Shown in pieces: positions 1 to 8,313 of a stretch of 64,000 nucleotides of DNA; within the stretch, counting starts at the first letter, position 1, and each line of letters starts with the position of its first letter. Source of the stretch: Mycolicibacterium mengxianglii (GTDB lineage Bacteria; Actinomycetota; Actinomycetes; Mycobacteriales; Mycobacteriaceae). The notes beneath the pieces were generated by a model that was not told the origin of the DNA, searched no databases, and saw only the letters and a program-made list of their open reading frames with translations. The position numbers and the translations under genes were made by a program. The stretch lies in the NCBI RefSeq assembly GCF_015710575.1, contig NZ_CP065373.1, positions 248,001 to 312,000 on the forward strand, in the 5' to 3' direction.

Positions 1-517
1 GTAGCGCGAAAATCCGGTCACCCCAACTCGGATCGACCGTGCCATTGCGCGCAAACTCCGCAATGTAGCTACCCACGACCATGTCGACGATGGTGTCCAG
101 GTCAGGTGCATCAGCCGCCATCGCGGCGACCGCCTGCTCGCGGTAGTCGACGAGCATGGTCCGGAACACCTCGCTGAACTCGGGGTCCTCATTGGTCAGT
201 AGCGCCGCGAACCCGCCGACTCCGATTCCATTGGCGATCACGTCGATGGACTGCCGGATCGCCCACTTCAGCCGCTGCTCACGACTGGCCCGCGGATCGA
301 TCGGTGGTTGCTGCGCCAACCGCTGAAGGGCGTCGTTGAGCAGGGCACGCCGGTCTCGGTGTCGCCGGTAGATCGTGGTCTTGGCAATGCCGGTCGACTC
401 CGAAACCGCCTGCATCGTGACCGCGCGGGGTCCACCGGACCGCAGCAGCTCCAGCGCGGCATCGAGGATCCGGGCATCGACGGAGCCGGCGTCCACGTCG
501 TCACCGGTTGCAGCCAC
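1..517 (-). CDS. TetR-family transcriptional regulator (C-terminus beyond left edge)
   Basis: The reading frame enters from the left edge on the minus strand and starts at a GTG at 517 (V/M-A-A-T-G-D-D). The N-terminal ~60 residues form a TetR helix-turn-helix: 'ILDAALELL', 'VTMQAVSESTG' and 'KTTIYRRHRDR' are the typical helices 1-3. About 172 residues are visible and there is no stop inside the window. The ligand-binding domain has no recognisable specificity. The gene is divergent from the small membrane-protein gene at 581, and a perfect inverted repeat lies between them, suggesting autoregulation and control of that neighbour (inference). Confidence 0.85.
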   Translation of the reverse strand, partial: MAATGDDVDAGSVDARILDAALELLRSGGPRAVTMQAVSESTGIAKTTIYRRHRDRRALLNDALQRLAQQPPIDPRASREQRLKWAIRQSIDVIANGIGVGGFAALLTNEDPEFSEVFRTMLVDYREQAVAAMAADAPDLDTIVDMVVGSYIAEFARNGTVDPSWGDRIFAL

Positions 518-540
518 GGGAATAAACTACCCGTGGATGT

Positions 541-559
541 CGCTACGATCCGTGTAGCG
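541..559. promoter_or_regulatory. Candidate TetR operator between divergent genes
   Basis: A perfect 6-bp inverted repeat, cgctac/gtagcg with a 7-nt spacer, sits in the 63-nt gap between the divergent TetR gene (start 517) and the membrane-protein gene (start 581). The size and symmetry suit a TetR dimer. Its role is inferred only from position. Confidence 0.4.
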
Positions 560-580
560 TATCGACTAGTGGAGGTCCCG

Positions 581-943
581 ATGAAAGCTCGTATCCAGCG
601 TTTTTCATTCCCTTTCGTCGGCTACATGCTGATCCTGCTCGGTTTCGCCAGCCTTGGAGTGGGCGTAGCGACCGCTGCGTACGGCCTGCCGCAGGCGCTC
701 TACTTCGGACTGGTGACGTTGTTGTGCTACGCCGCCGGCGTTGGGTGTTTCGTGTTCCGCGGACGACAGATGCGTCACGCGGACCCCTCGGACGCGACGG
801 TGCTCCACTTCGACCCGATGGTTCCCGAGTCCGATCGCCGGGAAGTGGCGCACTACCTGCATGAATACCGCGGCCTCGACATCGGCGACGACTCCACGTC
901 GTCCACCGGGCGACCGCTGGCCGGCTCTCGGCGCGTTCCTTGA
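581..943 (+). CDS. Small two-helix membrane protein, unknown function
   Basis: Predicted 120-residue protein. ATG at 581 was chosen because ggagg lies 5 nt upstream; the open frame continues further upstream but there it overlaps the TetR gene antisense. Residues ~10-32 and ~37-58 are hydrophobic and look like two membrane helices, followed by a polar, Asp-rich cytosolic or periplasmic tail of ~60 residues with no known motif. It is divergent from the TetR gene and is probably its target. I do not recognise a family. Confidence 0.7.
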   Translation: MKARIQRFSFPFVGYMLILLGFASLGVGVATAAYGLPQALYFGLVTLLCYAAGVGCFVFRGRQMRHADPSDATVLHFDPMVPESDRREVAHYLHEYRGLDIGDDSTSSTGRPLAGSRRVP

Positions 944-1031
944 GCCGCCGCAAGGTGAGTTCGATGTGGCCGCATCGAACTGGCCGCATCTGGTCGAACG
1001 GCTAGGCTGAAGGATCCCGGGAGGAGCCATC

Positions 1032-1409
1032 ATGGGTCAGCAGAACATCTTTCAGCCCAGCGCTGAACATCCCATCACGATCGAGCCCACCGCGGGTCAC
1101 GTCGTCGTCCGCATCAACGGCGAGGTCGTTGCCGACACCCGGAACGCGCTGACGCTTCAGGAATCGACTTATCCTGCGGTGCAATACATTCCGTTCAAAG
1201 ACGTGGCCTATCACGCGCTCACGTGCACTCCCACCACCACACACTGTCCCTACAAGGGCGACGCAACGTATTACAGCGTCGCCGTCGGCGACACCGTGGT
1301 CGACGACGCCATCTGGGCCTACGAGCATCCGTATCCCGCCGTCGCCCAGATTGCCGGCCACGTTGCGTTCTATCCCGACAAGGCCGAGATCACCATTAGC
1401 AAAGATTGA
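1032..1409 (+). CDS. DUF427 domain protein
   Basis: This 125-residue protein matches the DUF427 (PF04248, 'NTP_transf_9') fold: 'HVVVRINGEVVADT', 'YPAVQYIPFKDV', 'THCPYKGDATYY' and 'DAIWAYEHPYPAVAQIAGHVAFYP' are characteristic blocks spanning nearly the whole chain. The biochemical role of the family is not established. The start ATG follows gggaggag, a good ribosome binding site. The gene is followed after 24 nt by the DNA glycosylase gene on the same strand, so the two may be co-transcribed. Confidence 0.85.
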   Translation: MGQQNIFQPSAEHPITIEPTAGHVVVRINGEVVADTRNALTLQESTYPAVQYIPFKDVAYHALTCTPTTTHCPYKGDATYYSVAVGDTVVDDAIWAYEHPYPAVAQIAGHVAFYPDKAEITISKD

Positions 1410-1433
1410 CCGCAGTGGTGCCAGGATGATGCG

Positions 1434-2345
1434 GTGACCCTCGAGCGCACCGTCACGTTCGACGGCCCGGCCACCCCGGAAGCGACGCTGTCACCCTTGC
1501 GCCGCGGACCCGGCGACCCGACCTTCCAGTTCGCGGCCGACGGCTCGATCTGGCGCACCAGTCAGATGCCGACCGGGCCGGTGACGGCGCGGATCACCCG
1601 CCTGCGCCCGAATATCGTCCGGGCCCAGATGTGGGGCGTCGGCGCAGCGGAATTCGCTGAGCGGTTGCCCGCTTTCCTCGGCGCCGGTGACGATCCGACC
1701 GGCTTCGCACCTACCCATCCCACCGTGGCAGCCGCCTGGCGGAAAGCTCCCCACCTGCGGCTGGGCCGCACCGGGCGGGTGCTCGAGGCGCTCATCCCGG
1801 CCGTACTCGAACAACGGGTGCCGGGCGTGGACGCCTTCCGCGCCTGGCGGATTCTGGTCACCAAATACGGGACTCCGGCGCCGGGTCCGGCCCCGGCGCG
1901 GATGCGGGTGATACCGGCGCCCGAGGTGTGGCGGCGCATCCCTTCCTGGGAGTTCCACCGCGCCAATGTCGATCCCGGTCGGGCCCGGACAGTCATCGGT
2001 TGCGCGCAGCGCGCCGAGTCCCTGGAACGTCTCGTCAGTCGCCCGCCGGCGGTGGCGCGGGCCGCGATGACATCGCTACCGGGGGTAGGTGTGTGGACCG
2101 CCGCCGAGACCGCGCAGCGTGCGTTCGGGGATGCCGACGCCTTGTCGGTGGGCGACTACCACGTGAGCAAGATGATCGGCTGGACGCTGCTGGGTCATCC
2201 CGTCGACGACGCCGAGATGCTCGAGTTGCTGGCCCCGATGGCGCCGCACCGGCACCGCGTGGTGCGCCTGCTGTACACCAGTGGGCTGGCTCAGGAACCG
2301 CGGCGCGGTGCGCGGCTTCCGGTGCAGAACATCAGCGCACTCTGA
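1434..2345 (+). CDS. AlkA-like HhH-GPD DNA glycosylase
   Basis: 303-residue protein of the helix-hairpin-helix base-excision glycosylase superfamily, likely removing alkylated bases (3-methyladenine glycosylase II type). The HhH loop LPGVG lies at residues 215-219. The expected catalytic aspartate is in 'SVGDYH' at D241, and the substrate-side helix 'LEQRV' is at 125-129, in the position of the usual Q-x-V motif. The N-terminal ~90 residues resemble the AlkA-type accessory domain. GTG start at 1434; no strong ribosome binding site is evident, so the start is less certain. There is no Ada-type domain or iron-sulfur cysteine cluster, so it is not MutY or Nth. Confidence 0.82.
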   Translation: MTLERTVTFDGPATPEATLSPLRRGPGDPTFQFAADGSIWRTSQMPTGPVTARITRLRPNIVRAQMWGVGAAEFAERLPAFLGAGDDPTGFAPTHPTVAAAWRKAPHLRLGRTGRVLEALIPAVLEQRVPGVDAFRAWRILVTKYGTPAPGPAPARMRVIPAPEVWRRIPSWEFHRANVDPGRARTVIGCAQRAESLERLVSRPPAVARAAMTSLPGVGVWTAAETAQRAFGDADALSVGDYHVSKMIGWTLLGHPVDDAEMLELLAPMAPHRHRVVRLLYTSGLAQEPRRGARLPVQNISAL

Positions 2346-2354
2346 TTCTGACCT

Positions 2355-2379
2355 GTTAAGGCCGAGGGCGACTGGGGTA
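2355..2379 (+). promoter_or_regulatory. Possible SigF-type promoter of dps
   Basis: GTT at 2355-2357 and GGGTA at 2375-2379 are 17 nt apart, resembling the mycobacterial SigF pattern GGTTT-N15-17-GGGTA, ~50 nt ahead of the dps start. Mycobacterial dps genes are known to be stationary-phase/stress induced. The -35 half is a weak match, so this is a candidate only. Confidence 0.35.
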
Positions 2380-2429
2380 CACCTCAGCAAGTCAGCGACT
2401 CAACGAACTTCGTAGGCAAAGGAGCCATT

Positions 2430-2981
2430 GTGCCTAAATTCACCGTTCCGGGACTGTCGAACGAGAAGGCCCGCAAGGTGACCGGCTTGTTGCAGAAACA
2501 GCTCAGCACGTACAACGATCTGCACCTGACCCTCAAGCATGTGCACTGGAACGTCGTCGGCCCCAACTTCATCGGCGTGCACGAGATGATCGATCCGCAG
2601 GTGGAACTGGTCCGCGGCTACGCCGACGAGGTGGCCGAGCGGATCGCCGCGCTGGGGGCCTCGCCGCAGGGCACGCCGGGCGCGATCATCAAAGACCGCA
2701 CGTGGGACGACTACTCGGTGGGCCGTGACAGCGTCCTGGCACATCTGGCGGCGGTGAACCTGGTCTACAACGGCGTCATCGAAGACACCCGTAAAGCCAT
2801 CGAGGACCTCGAGGAGCTCGACCTCGTTTCGCAGGACATGATGATCAGCCACACCGGTGAGCTCGAAAAGTTCCAGTGGTTCGTGCGCGCACACCTGGAG
2901 AACTCCGGCGGCGAGTTGCTCGCGGGCGGCGAGTCGACGGAAAAGGGTGCGGCCAGCAAGGCCAAGTCCAAGAAGTCGTAA
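2430..2981 (+). CDS. dps: Dps-family DNA-binding ferritin (Dps1-like)
   Basis: 183 residues, the same length as M. smegmatis Dps1, and nearly the same sequence as I remember it in the core. It stores iron by ferroxidation and compacts DNA in starvation. The ferroxidase residues expected for Dps are present: H39 in 'HVHWN', H51, D66 and E70. The lysine-rich C-terminal tail (KSKKS end) fits the DNA-binding tail of mycobacterial Dps1. GTG start at 2430 is preceded by aaaggag, 5 nt away. It is monocistronic: a strong hairpin follows immediately, and the next gene is convergent. Confidence 0.95.
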   Translation: MPKFTVPGLSNEKARKVTGLLQKQLSTYNDLHLTLKHVHWNVVGPNFIGVHEMIDPQVELVRGYADEVAERIAALGASPQGTPGAIIKDRTWDDYSVGRDSVLAHLAAVNLVYNGVIEDTRKAIEDLEELDLVSQDMMISHTGELEKFQWFVRAHLENSGGELLAGGESTEKGAASKAKSKKS

Positions 2982-2995
2982 CTCCGAGCCAGCCG

Positions 2996-3031
2996 GACTC
3001 AGGCCCGCCCCGTGGGGTGCGGGCCTGAGTC
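2996..3031. terminator. Bidirectional hairpin between dps and aqpZ
   Basis: Perfect 13-bp stem (arms 2996-3008 and 3019-3031, gactcaggcccgc and its complement) with a 10-nt loop. It lies between the convergent dps and aqpZ genes and covers the aqpZ stop codon and its last codons. There is no U-run, as is usual in mycobacterial terminators. Confidence 0.7.
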
Positions 3032-3790
3032 GTCTTCCAGGGAGTCATCGCGCACCGGCCGATCAGCCAACTCTGCTGTCCGGCCGAACAGGTAGGGGTA
3101 AGCAACGCCCGCGATCGCCGCGCCGATCAGCGGCGCCACCCAGAACACCCACAACTGCGCCGGCGCACCGGCACCGTTGAAGAAGGCGACTCCGGTGGAG
3201 CGCGCCGGGTTCACCGAGGTATTCGAGATCGGTATCGAGATCAGATGGATCAGGGTCAGCGTCAAGCCGATTGACAGCCCGGCGAACCCTCTCGGAGACC
3301 GGTTGTCGGTGGAGCCGAGGATGACGAGCAGGAAGATGAACGTCAGCAGGATCTCGGTGACGATCACCGCGAGCAAGGAGTAGCCGCCGGGGGAATGGTC
3401 CCCGTAACCGTTGGCGGCCATGTTGCCCGTTGCTTCGAATTCAGGTCTGCCCGAAGCGATTACGTAGATCACCGCGCCGGCGAGTAAGCCGCCGATGACC
3501 TGAACGGCCCAGTAGGCGGGAAGGACCTTCCACTCGACACGCCGGGCCAATGCGGCACCGAGCGTGACGGCCGGGTTGAAGTGGCCGCCGGAGATGGTGC
3601 CGAACGCATAAACCCCGGTGAGCACGGTGAGGCCGAACGCCAGCGCAACGCCGAGGAATCCGATACCGACCGAGGTGCCGTCGGATTGGAATTTGGCCGC
3701 GAAAACGGCACTGCCGCAACCACCGAGGACCAACCAGAATGTGCCGATCAGCTCGGCAGTCAATCGATGCAACATTGTGGGTGGATTCAT
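2999..3790 (-). CDS. aqpZ: Aquaporin Z (MIP-family water channel)
   Basis: About 263 residues with both aquaporin NPA boxes, 'HFNPAVTLG' in the first half and '[10 protein letters not shown]' in the second, and six hydrophobic segments. '[17 protein letters not shown]' is the standard AqpZ N-terminal helix. I chose ATG at 3790 because gaagg lies 10 nt upstream; ATG 3799 and GTG 3802 would sit too close to it but cannot be excluded. The last ~25 residues form a charged cytosolic tail. It mediates passive water flux across the plasma membrane. Its 3' end lies inside the shared terminator hairpin with dps. Confidence 0.93.
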   Translation of the reverse strand: MNPPTMLHRLTAELIGTFWLVLGGCGSAVFAAKFQSDGTSVGIGFLGVALAFGLTVLTGVYAFGTISGGHFNPAVTLGAALARRVEWKVLPAYWAVQVIGGLLAGAVIYVIASGRPEFEATGNMAANGYGDHSPGGYSLLAVIVTEILLTFIFLLVILGSTDNRSPRGFAGLSIGLTLTLIHLISIPISNTSVNPARSTGVAFFNGAGAPAQLWVFWVAPLIGAAIAGVAYPYLFGRTAELADRPVRDDSLEDDSGPHPTGRA

Positions 3791-3968
3791 GTCCGCCATC
3801 ACCTTCGCCGTTGAATGGGGCGTCCATCAAGAATCGCACAAATCCTCGAACTGGCCCCCGATTGTGCGAAATCGTTTCGAGAACGCAACCGAGCGTGGTC
3901 GGGGGATCAGTCGGACGTGCGGGCAGTGCTGAGCGCGGCCCCAGGCGGGAGTCCGGCATGGGGGGACT

Positions 3969-4874
3969 CTACTTGCCGATGACGTGCTCTACCTCTCCCA
4001 CGTCGTCGAGCACCAGCCGCAGCGTGTCTCCCGGGCGCAGCCACGTGCCGGTTTCCATGCCGGACCCGCCGGCCAGCGTGCCCAACCCGAATACCTCCCC
4101 AGGCAGCAGTTGTTCGTCTTTGGAGGCATGAGCGAGCACCTCCCCGACAGACCACTGCAGTCCCGCTGCGCGAACGGTGCTCACGGTGTGGCCGTTGATG
4201 ATCACCGAGCCGGTGAGCTGTTCCAGACGCGGCAGTACTTCGTCGGCCGTGACCGCGGTCTCCGACATCGAGCTGAGGAAATGTTTGGACTTCTGGGGTC
4301 CGAGCCCGCTGGACATCTCGTCGCGTTGAATGTCGCGGGCGCTGAAATCGTTCAGCAGTACAAACGCACCGATGGCCGCGGTCGCCTCGGCGGGGTCAGC
4401 ATCCAGAAGAGGTTTGTCGAGTACGAACCCGATCTCGAGTTCGAAATCGAGACCCCGGGAATAACTCGGGAACTTCACCGGCGTCCGCGTCGGCACGATC
4501 GTCATGGCATTGGACATGTAGTAGATCGGCTGACGGTAGAACAGTTTTTTCGGCCGGAACGCCGGAAATGTTCTGTGCGTGACGGTTTCGAAAGCCTCGG
4601 TGATACGCGAGCTGGCGGGATAGAACCGTTCCAGCATGCCGCGGGCGGCGGCGACGTTGTGTTCCTCGGACAGCAGGAAATCGCGGAACGACAACGGCGT
4701 GAACGGCAGCACTGCGTCGGACTGCTGCAGGTGCCGGTCAGCGGTGGCAAGTTCCCAGTCCGGGCGAAACACCGACGGCGCCAGCGGAGCAGGACCGGAC
4801 AGCGCTTTCCACTGTCCGTCGTCCCACCACTGGGTGTGCAATCCATCCTGGGCACGGATCCTGCGGAACTTCAT
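3969..4874 (-). CDS. Fumarylacetoacetate hydrolase family protein
   Basis: 301 residues. The C-terminal two thirds carry FAH-family blocks: 'DFELEIGFVLDKPL' supplies the acidic metal ligands, followed by 'LNDFSARDIQRDE' and 'GEVFGLGTLAGGSGMETG'. Members cleave C-C bonds in acylpyruvates or related diketones with Mg2+. The substrate is not readable; typical partners are aromatic catabolism genes, and none is adjacent. The gene is alone on its strand between aqpZ and ptsH. The ATG at 4874 begins 'MKFRRIRAQDG', typical of actinobacterial homologues. Confidence 0.85.
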   Translation of the reverse strand: MKFRRIRAQDGLHTQWWDDGQWKALSGPAPLAPSVFRPDWELATADRHLQQSDAVLPFTPLSFRDFLLSEEHNVAAARGMLERFYPASSRITEAFETVTHRTFPAFRPKKLFYRQPIYYMSNAMTIVPTRTPVKFPSYSRGLDFELEIGFVLDKPLLDADPAEATAAIGAFVLLNDFSARDIQRDEMSSGLGPQKSKHFLSSMSETAVTADEVLPRLEQLTGSVIINGHTVSTVRAAGLQWSVGEVLAHASKDEQLLPGEVFGLGTLAGGSGMETGTWLRPGDTLRLVLDDVGEVEHVIGK

Positions 4875-4905
4875 GGTTCAACCATGCCACCTCAGTGGCA
4901 GGTGC

Positions 4906-5163
4906 TCAGGCGTCGAGGTCTTTCTGCACCAGGCCCGCGATCTCGTTGACTGCGGCCTCGTCTTCGGAGGCGACAGTGACCAGCGCGCCGTTGCCCGCCC
5001 CGAGTGTCATGATCATCAGTGCAGAGCCCGCATCCACCGGCTCACCGCCGTCGACGGACAGCATAACGGGCACACCGGCTTTGACGACTGCTTCGGAGAT
5101 GATGGCGGCCGGGCGAGCGTGCAGGCCGACGGCGGATCCGACGATGACGGTTTTGGTGTACAC
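4906..5163 (-). CDS. ptsH: PTS phosphocarrier protein HPr
   Basis: 85 residues, standard HPr length. The phosphorylated histidine is H15 in 'GLHARPAA', and S47 sits in the regulatory-serine region 'GSALMIM'. HPr passes phosphate from enzyme I (ptsI, 9180) to the EIIA domain of FruA. ATG at 5163 is preceded by aaggag. It lies 65 nt downstream of fruA on the same strand and probably ends the fruR-fruK-fruA-ptsH operon. Confidence 0.96.
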   Translation of the reverse strand: MYTKTVIVGSAVGLHARPAAIISEAVVKAGVPVMLSVDGGEPVDAGSALMIMTLGAGNGALVTVASEDEAAVNEIAGLVQKDLDA

Positions 5164-5228
5164 GGGGTGGTTCTCCTTGGGTTGGGGGTTGTCGAGATCG
5201 GTGAAGTGTCATTGGTGGGTGCGGCGGT

Positions 5229-7298
5229 TCAGGCGGCGGTGAGTTCAGAGGCGGTGACCTTCTCCTTGGGTTTTGCGCCGATGAACTGTTTGGCGGCCAC
5301 CACCGCGAGGGCGGCGACCAGAGTTCCCGCGACGAGCGAGATGAGGAAGCCGAGCTTGTTATCGATGGCGAACAGCACGAAGATACCGCCGTGCGGTGCC
5401 CGGCATGTGACGCCGAAGGCCATGGCGAGCGCACCGGTGACGGCACCGCCGGCCATCATCGACGGGATGACCCGCAGTGGGTCGGCGGCGGCGAACGGGA
5501 TGGCCCCTTCGGAGATGAACGACGCCCCCAGAAGCCATGCGGCCCGGCCATTTTCCCGTTCTGGTTCGGTGAACAGTCCTGGGCGCACCGTCGATGCCAG
5601 CGCCAACGCCAGCGGTGGCACCATCCCGGCGGCCATCACCGCGGCCATGATCTGGAAGGACGCCGGAGTGGCGGTGGCCAGCCCCGCGGTGGCGAAGGCG
5701 TATGCCGCCTTGTTGACCGGGCCGCCCAGGTCGAAGCACATCATCAAGCCCAGGATGACTCCGAGGGCAACCGCCGAGGCGCCGGACATCCCGTTCAGCC
5801 AGTCGGTGAGGCTGGTGTTGATCCAGGCCAGCGGCCGACCGATCAGCAGGAACATCAGGAGGCCCATGACCAGCGACGCGAACAGCGGGATGATCACCAC
5901 CGGCATCAGGCCACGCAGCCACCTCGGCACGTCGATCCGACTGATCCACAGCGCGACGAAGCCGGCCATCACACCGGCGACGATGCCGCCGATGAAGCCA
6001 CCACCGACGAAGACCGCTACGGCACCGCCGGTGAAACCTGGTGCGATACCGGGTCGGTCGGCGATGGCAAAGGCGATATAGCCGGCCAGGGCCGGGACCA
6101 GGAACCCGAACGCCAGTCCGCCCAGGGTGTACAAAACTGCGCCGAGATACTGCATCAGCCCGCCCGGCGGAAGATTGGTCAGCGAGTTGTTCAGCGCGTA
6201 CATGTTGCCGAAGGACTCGGTTCCGCCGTCGGGGGTGTTGGCGATCTCGTAGCCGGCGAACAGGAACCCCAGCGCGATCAGCAGACCACCTGCAGCGACG
6301 AACGGGATCATGTAGCTCACACCGGTGAGCAGGATCTGCCGGGTCCGGGTGCCCCAGCCGACGTCGCCGGAGGGCGCGGCGCTGGCTGCGCTGCCCGCGG
6401 AACCCTCGACACGACTGGCATTCGGATTTTCGGACGCGGCGATCGCGTCGGCGATCATCTGGTCCGGTTCGTTGATGGCGCGTTTCACACCGGAGGCGAT
6501 GACGGGCTTGCCGGCGAATCGCTGGCGGTCCTTGACACCGACGTCGGTGGCGAAGATGACGGCGTCCGCGGCGGCGATGGTCTCCGCCGACATCGGCGTG
6601 CTGCCCGAGGAGCCCTGGGTCTCGACGGTGAATCCGACGCCGGCGCGTTCGGCGGCGGCGGCCAGGGAATCGGCCGCCATGTAGGTGTGGGCGATTCCGG
6701 TGGGACAGGCGGTGACCGCGACGATCGACTTGGCCTTGGGGGCCGCCGTCGCGGGCGCCGCCGGGGCAGCTGTCGCCGGTGTGGCCGTGGCTGCGGCTGT
6801 GCCGGTGGCTTGGGCCGGTGGCGCCGGGTTGACAACCTGATCGACGAGGCCGACGACCTCCTCGGCCGAGGACGCCGCGCGCAGGGACGCGACGAAGTCC
6901 GGCCGGACCAGAGCCCGGGCCAGGCTCGACAGCAGCTTCATGTGCTCTTGGCCGCCGGACTCCGGCGCGGCGATCAGGAACACCAGATCGGCCGGGCCGT
7001 CCGGTGCGCCGAAATCGACCTTCGGCGACAGCCGGGCGAACCCGATGGTGGGGAAGTCCACGTAGGGGGACCGGCAGTGCGGGATGGCGATCCCACCGGG
7101 TAAGCCGGTCGCCGACTGTCCTTCCCGGGCCATCGCGGCGCCACGCAGGCCTTCGGCGTCATTGGCACGGCCGGCCGCGGCGAGCTGTTCGGCGAGACGC
7201 CCGATCACCGCTTCCTTGTCCGCACCCGCGTCGACGTCGAGCAGCACCAGGCCGGTTTCCGTGATCGGAGGCGGGGCAGGCTGGCTTGGATTGGTCAT
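5229..7298 (-). CDS. fruA: PTS fructose transporter EIIABC
   Basis: 689 residues in order EIIA-EIIB-EIIC. EIIA has the phosphorylated histidine H74 in 'IAIPHCRSP'. A ~30-residue Ala/Pro/Thr linker (~158-188) follows. EIIB has the phosphocysteine C198 in 'VTACPTGIAHTYMAA'. EIIC, from ~300 to the end, has eight or more hydrophobic segments. It imports fructose and releases fructose-1-phosphate. ATG at 7298 was chosen because aagaagg lies 8 nt upstream; the frame stays open further upstream but there overlaps fruK. Only one nucleotide separates the fruK stop from this start, so translation is probably coupled. Confidence 0.95.
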   Translation of the reverse strand: MTNPSQPAPPPITETGLVLLDVDAGADKEAVIGRLAEQLAAAGRANDAEGLRGAAMAREGQSATGLPGGIAIPHCRSPYVDFPTIGFARLSPKVDFGAPDGPADLVFLIAAPESGGQEHMKLLSSLARALVRPDFVASLRAASSAEEVVGLVDQVVNPAPPAQATGTAAATATPATAAPAAPATAAPKAKSIVAVTACPTGIAHTYMAADSLAAAAERAGVGFTVETQGSSGSTPMSAETIAAADAVIFATDVGVKDRQRFAGKPVIASGVKRAINEPDQMIADAIAASENPNASRVEGSAGSAASAAPSGDVGWGTRTRQILLTGVSYMIPFVAAGGLLIALGFLFAGYEIANTPDGGTESFGNMYALNNSLTNLPPGGLMQYLGAVLYTLGGLAFGFLVPALAGYIAFAIADRPGIAPGFTGGAVAVFVGGGFIGGIVAGVMAGFVALWISRIDVPRWLRGLMPVVIIPLFASLVMGLLMFLLIGRPLAWINTSLTDWLNGMSGASAVALGVILGLMMCFDLGGPVNKAAYAFATAGLATATPASFQIMAAVMAAGMVPPLALALASTVRPGLFTEPERENGRAAWLLGASFISEGAIPFAAADPLRVIPSMMAGGAVTGALAMAFGVTCRAPHGGIFVLFAIDNKLGFLISLVAGTLVAALAVVAAKQFIGAKPKEKVTASELTAA

Positions 7299-7299
7299 G

Positions 7300-8313
7300 T
7301 CAGACACCTTCTTTGGGTTGGTGCGGTTGAGGAGCCGGGTTGTCAGGAGACTGGCTGAAGATCGAGACCACCCGCACGGCATCGAGATCCAGGTCGGCCG
7401 GTGACGGGAGTGCCGAGCCCGGTAGCGCGGCGGCGGCGCTACCGTAGGCGACCGCCATTTGCAGGCGCCGTGGCGGCGGGTCGCCTCCGACATCGGCGCG
7501 TACGTAACCGGCGAGCGAGGAATCACCGGCGCCGACGGTGCTCCTCGGAACGATGGGTGCCGGTGTGGCCAGCCACGCCCCCGCGTGGTCCACCAGGATC
7601 GCCCCGGCTGCTCCGAGAGTGGCCAGCACGGCTCCGACTCCGAGCTCCACCAGGTGGGACGCGGCAGACACCACCGGTTCGGGATCGCCCTGGGCCACGG
7701 CGTTTTCCAGCTCGATCGCCGAAAGCCCAGCCAGGCTGGCCAGCTCCTCGGAGTTCGGTTTGATCAGATCGGGCGCGGCCCGACCGAATCCGGCGGCCAA
7801 CGCCAGCAACGGGCCTTCCGAGGTGTCCACCGCCACCTTGCACCGCAGCGGCTGCAGCGCCGCGACGATCTCGGCGTACCAGTTGTCGGGTACACCGGGC
7901 GGCAGCGATCCCGACAACACCACCCAGTTGGCGGTGCGCGCCCTGGTGATCACGGCGTCGGCGAGCGCATCCAGTGTCGAAGAGCCCAGGAATGCGCCCG
8001 GCTCGTTGAGTTTCGTGGTGGTCCCGTCGGCTTCGGTGATGGTGAGGTTGGTGCGTACCGCGCTGGTGGTGGGCACCGTCGCATACGGAACTGCGGCGCC
8101 GGCCACCGCAGCGACGAAAGGGTCGTCGGCGGCCGCGGGCAGCACCGCCACAGCCTCGAGGCCGGCCATGGTCAGCGCCCGCGCCACGTTCACACCCTTG
8201 CCGCCGGGTTCGGTGGACACCGAGACGATGCGGTGCACCGCGCCGCGGGTCAGCGGTGTGTTCAGCGCGACGGTGCGGTCGTTACTGGGATTGGCAGTGA
8301 CGGTGACGATCAT
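7300..8313 (-). CDS. fruK: 1-phosphofructokinase
   Basis: 337 residues of the PfkB/ribokinase family. 'NPSNDRTV' at the N-terminus, 'GGKGVNVARAL' (~38-47) and the ATP/catalytic motif 'GAGDS' with D264 identify it. It phosphorylates the fructose-1-phosphate made by FruA to fructose-1,6-bisphosphate. It lies between the DeoR regulator (4-nt ATGA overlap) and fruA (1-nt gap), so all three are one transcript. The C-terminal ~25 residues are rich in Pro/Gln and not part of the kinase fold. Confidence 0.95.
   Translation of the reverse strand: MIVTVTANPSNDRTVALNTPLTRGAVHRIVSVSTEPGGKGVNVARALTMAGLEAVAVLPAAADDPFVAAVAGAAVPYATVPTTSAVRTNLTITEADGTTTKLNEPGAFLGSSTLDALADAVITRARTANWVVLSGSLPPGVPDNWYAEIVAALQPLRCKVAVDTSEGPLLALAAGFGRAAPDLIKPNSEELASLAGLSAIELENAVAQGDPEPVVSAASHLVELGVGAVLATLGAAGAILVDHAGAWLATPAPIVPRSTVGAGDSSLAGYVRADVGGDPPPRRLQMAVAYGSAAAALPGSALPSPADLDLDAVRVVSIFSQSPDNPAPQPHQPKEGV

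Noticed and set aside
3002..3802. GTG 3802 or ATG 3799 as the aqpZ start
   Set aside because: The only good ribosome binding site (gaagg) is too close to these codons and well placed for ATG 3790. They remain possible alternatives.
4636..6081. 481-codon plus-strand open frame over the FAH/ptsH/fruA region
   Set aside because: It is antisense to genes with clear active-site motifs and its product is low-complexity with no domain; a high-GC shadow.
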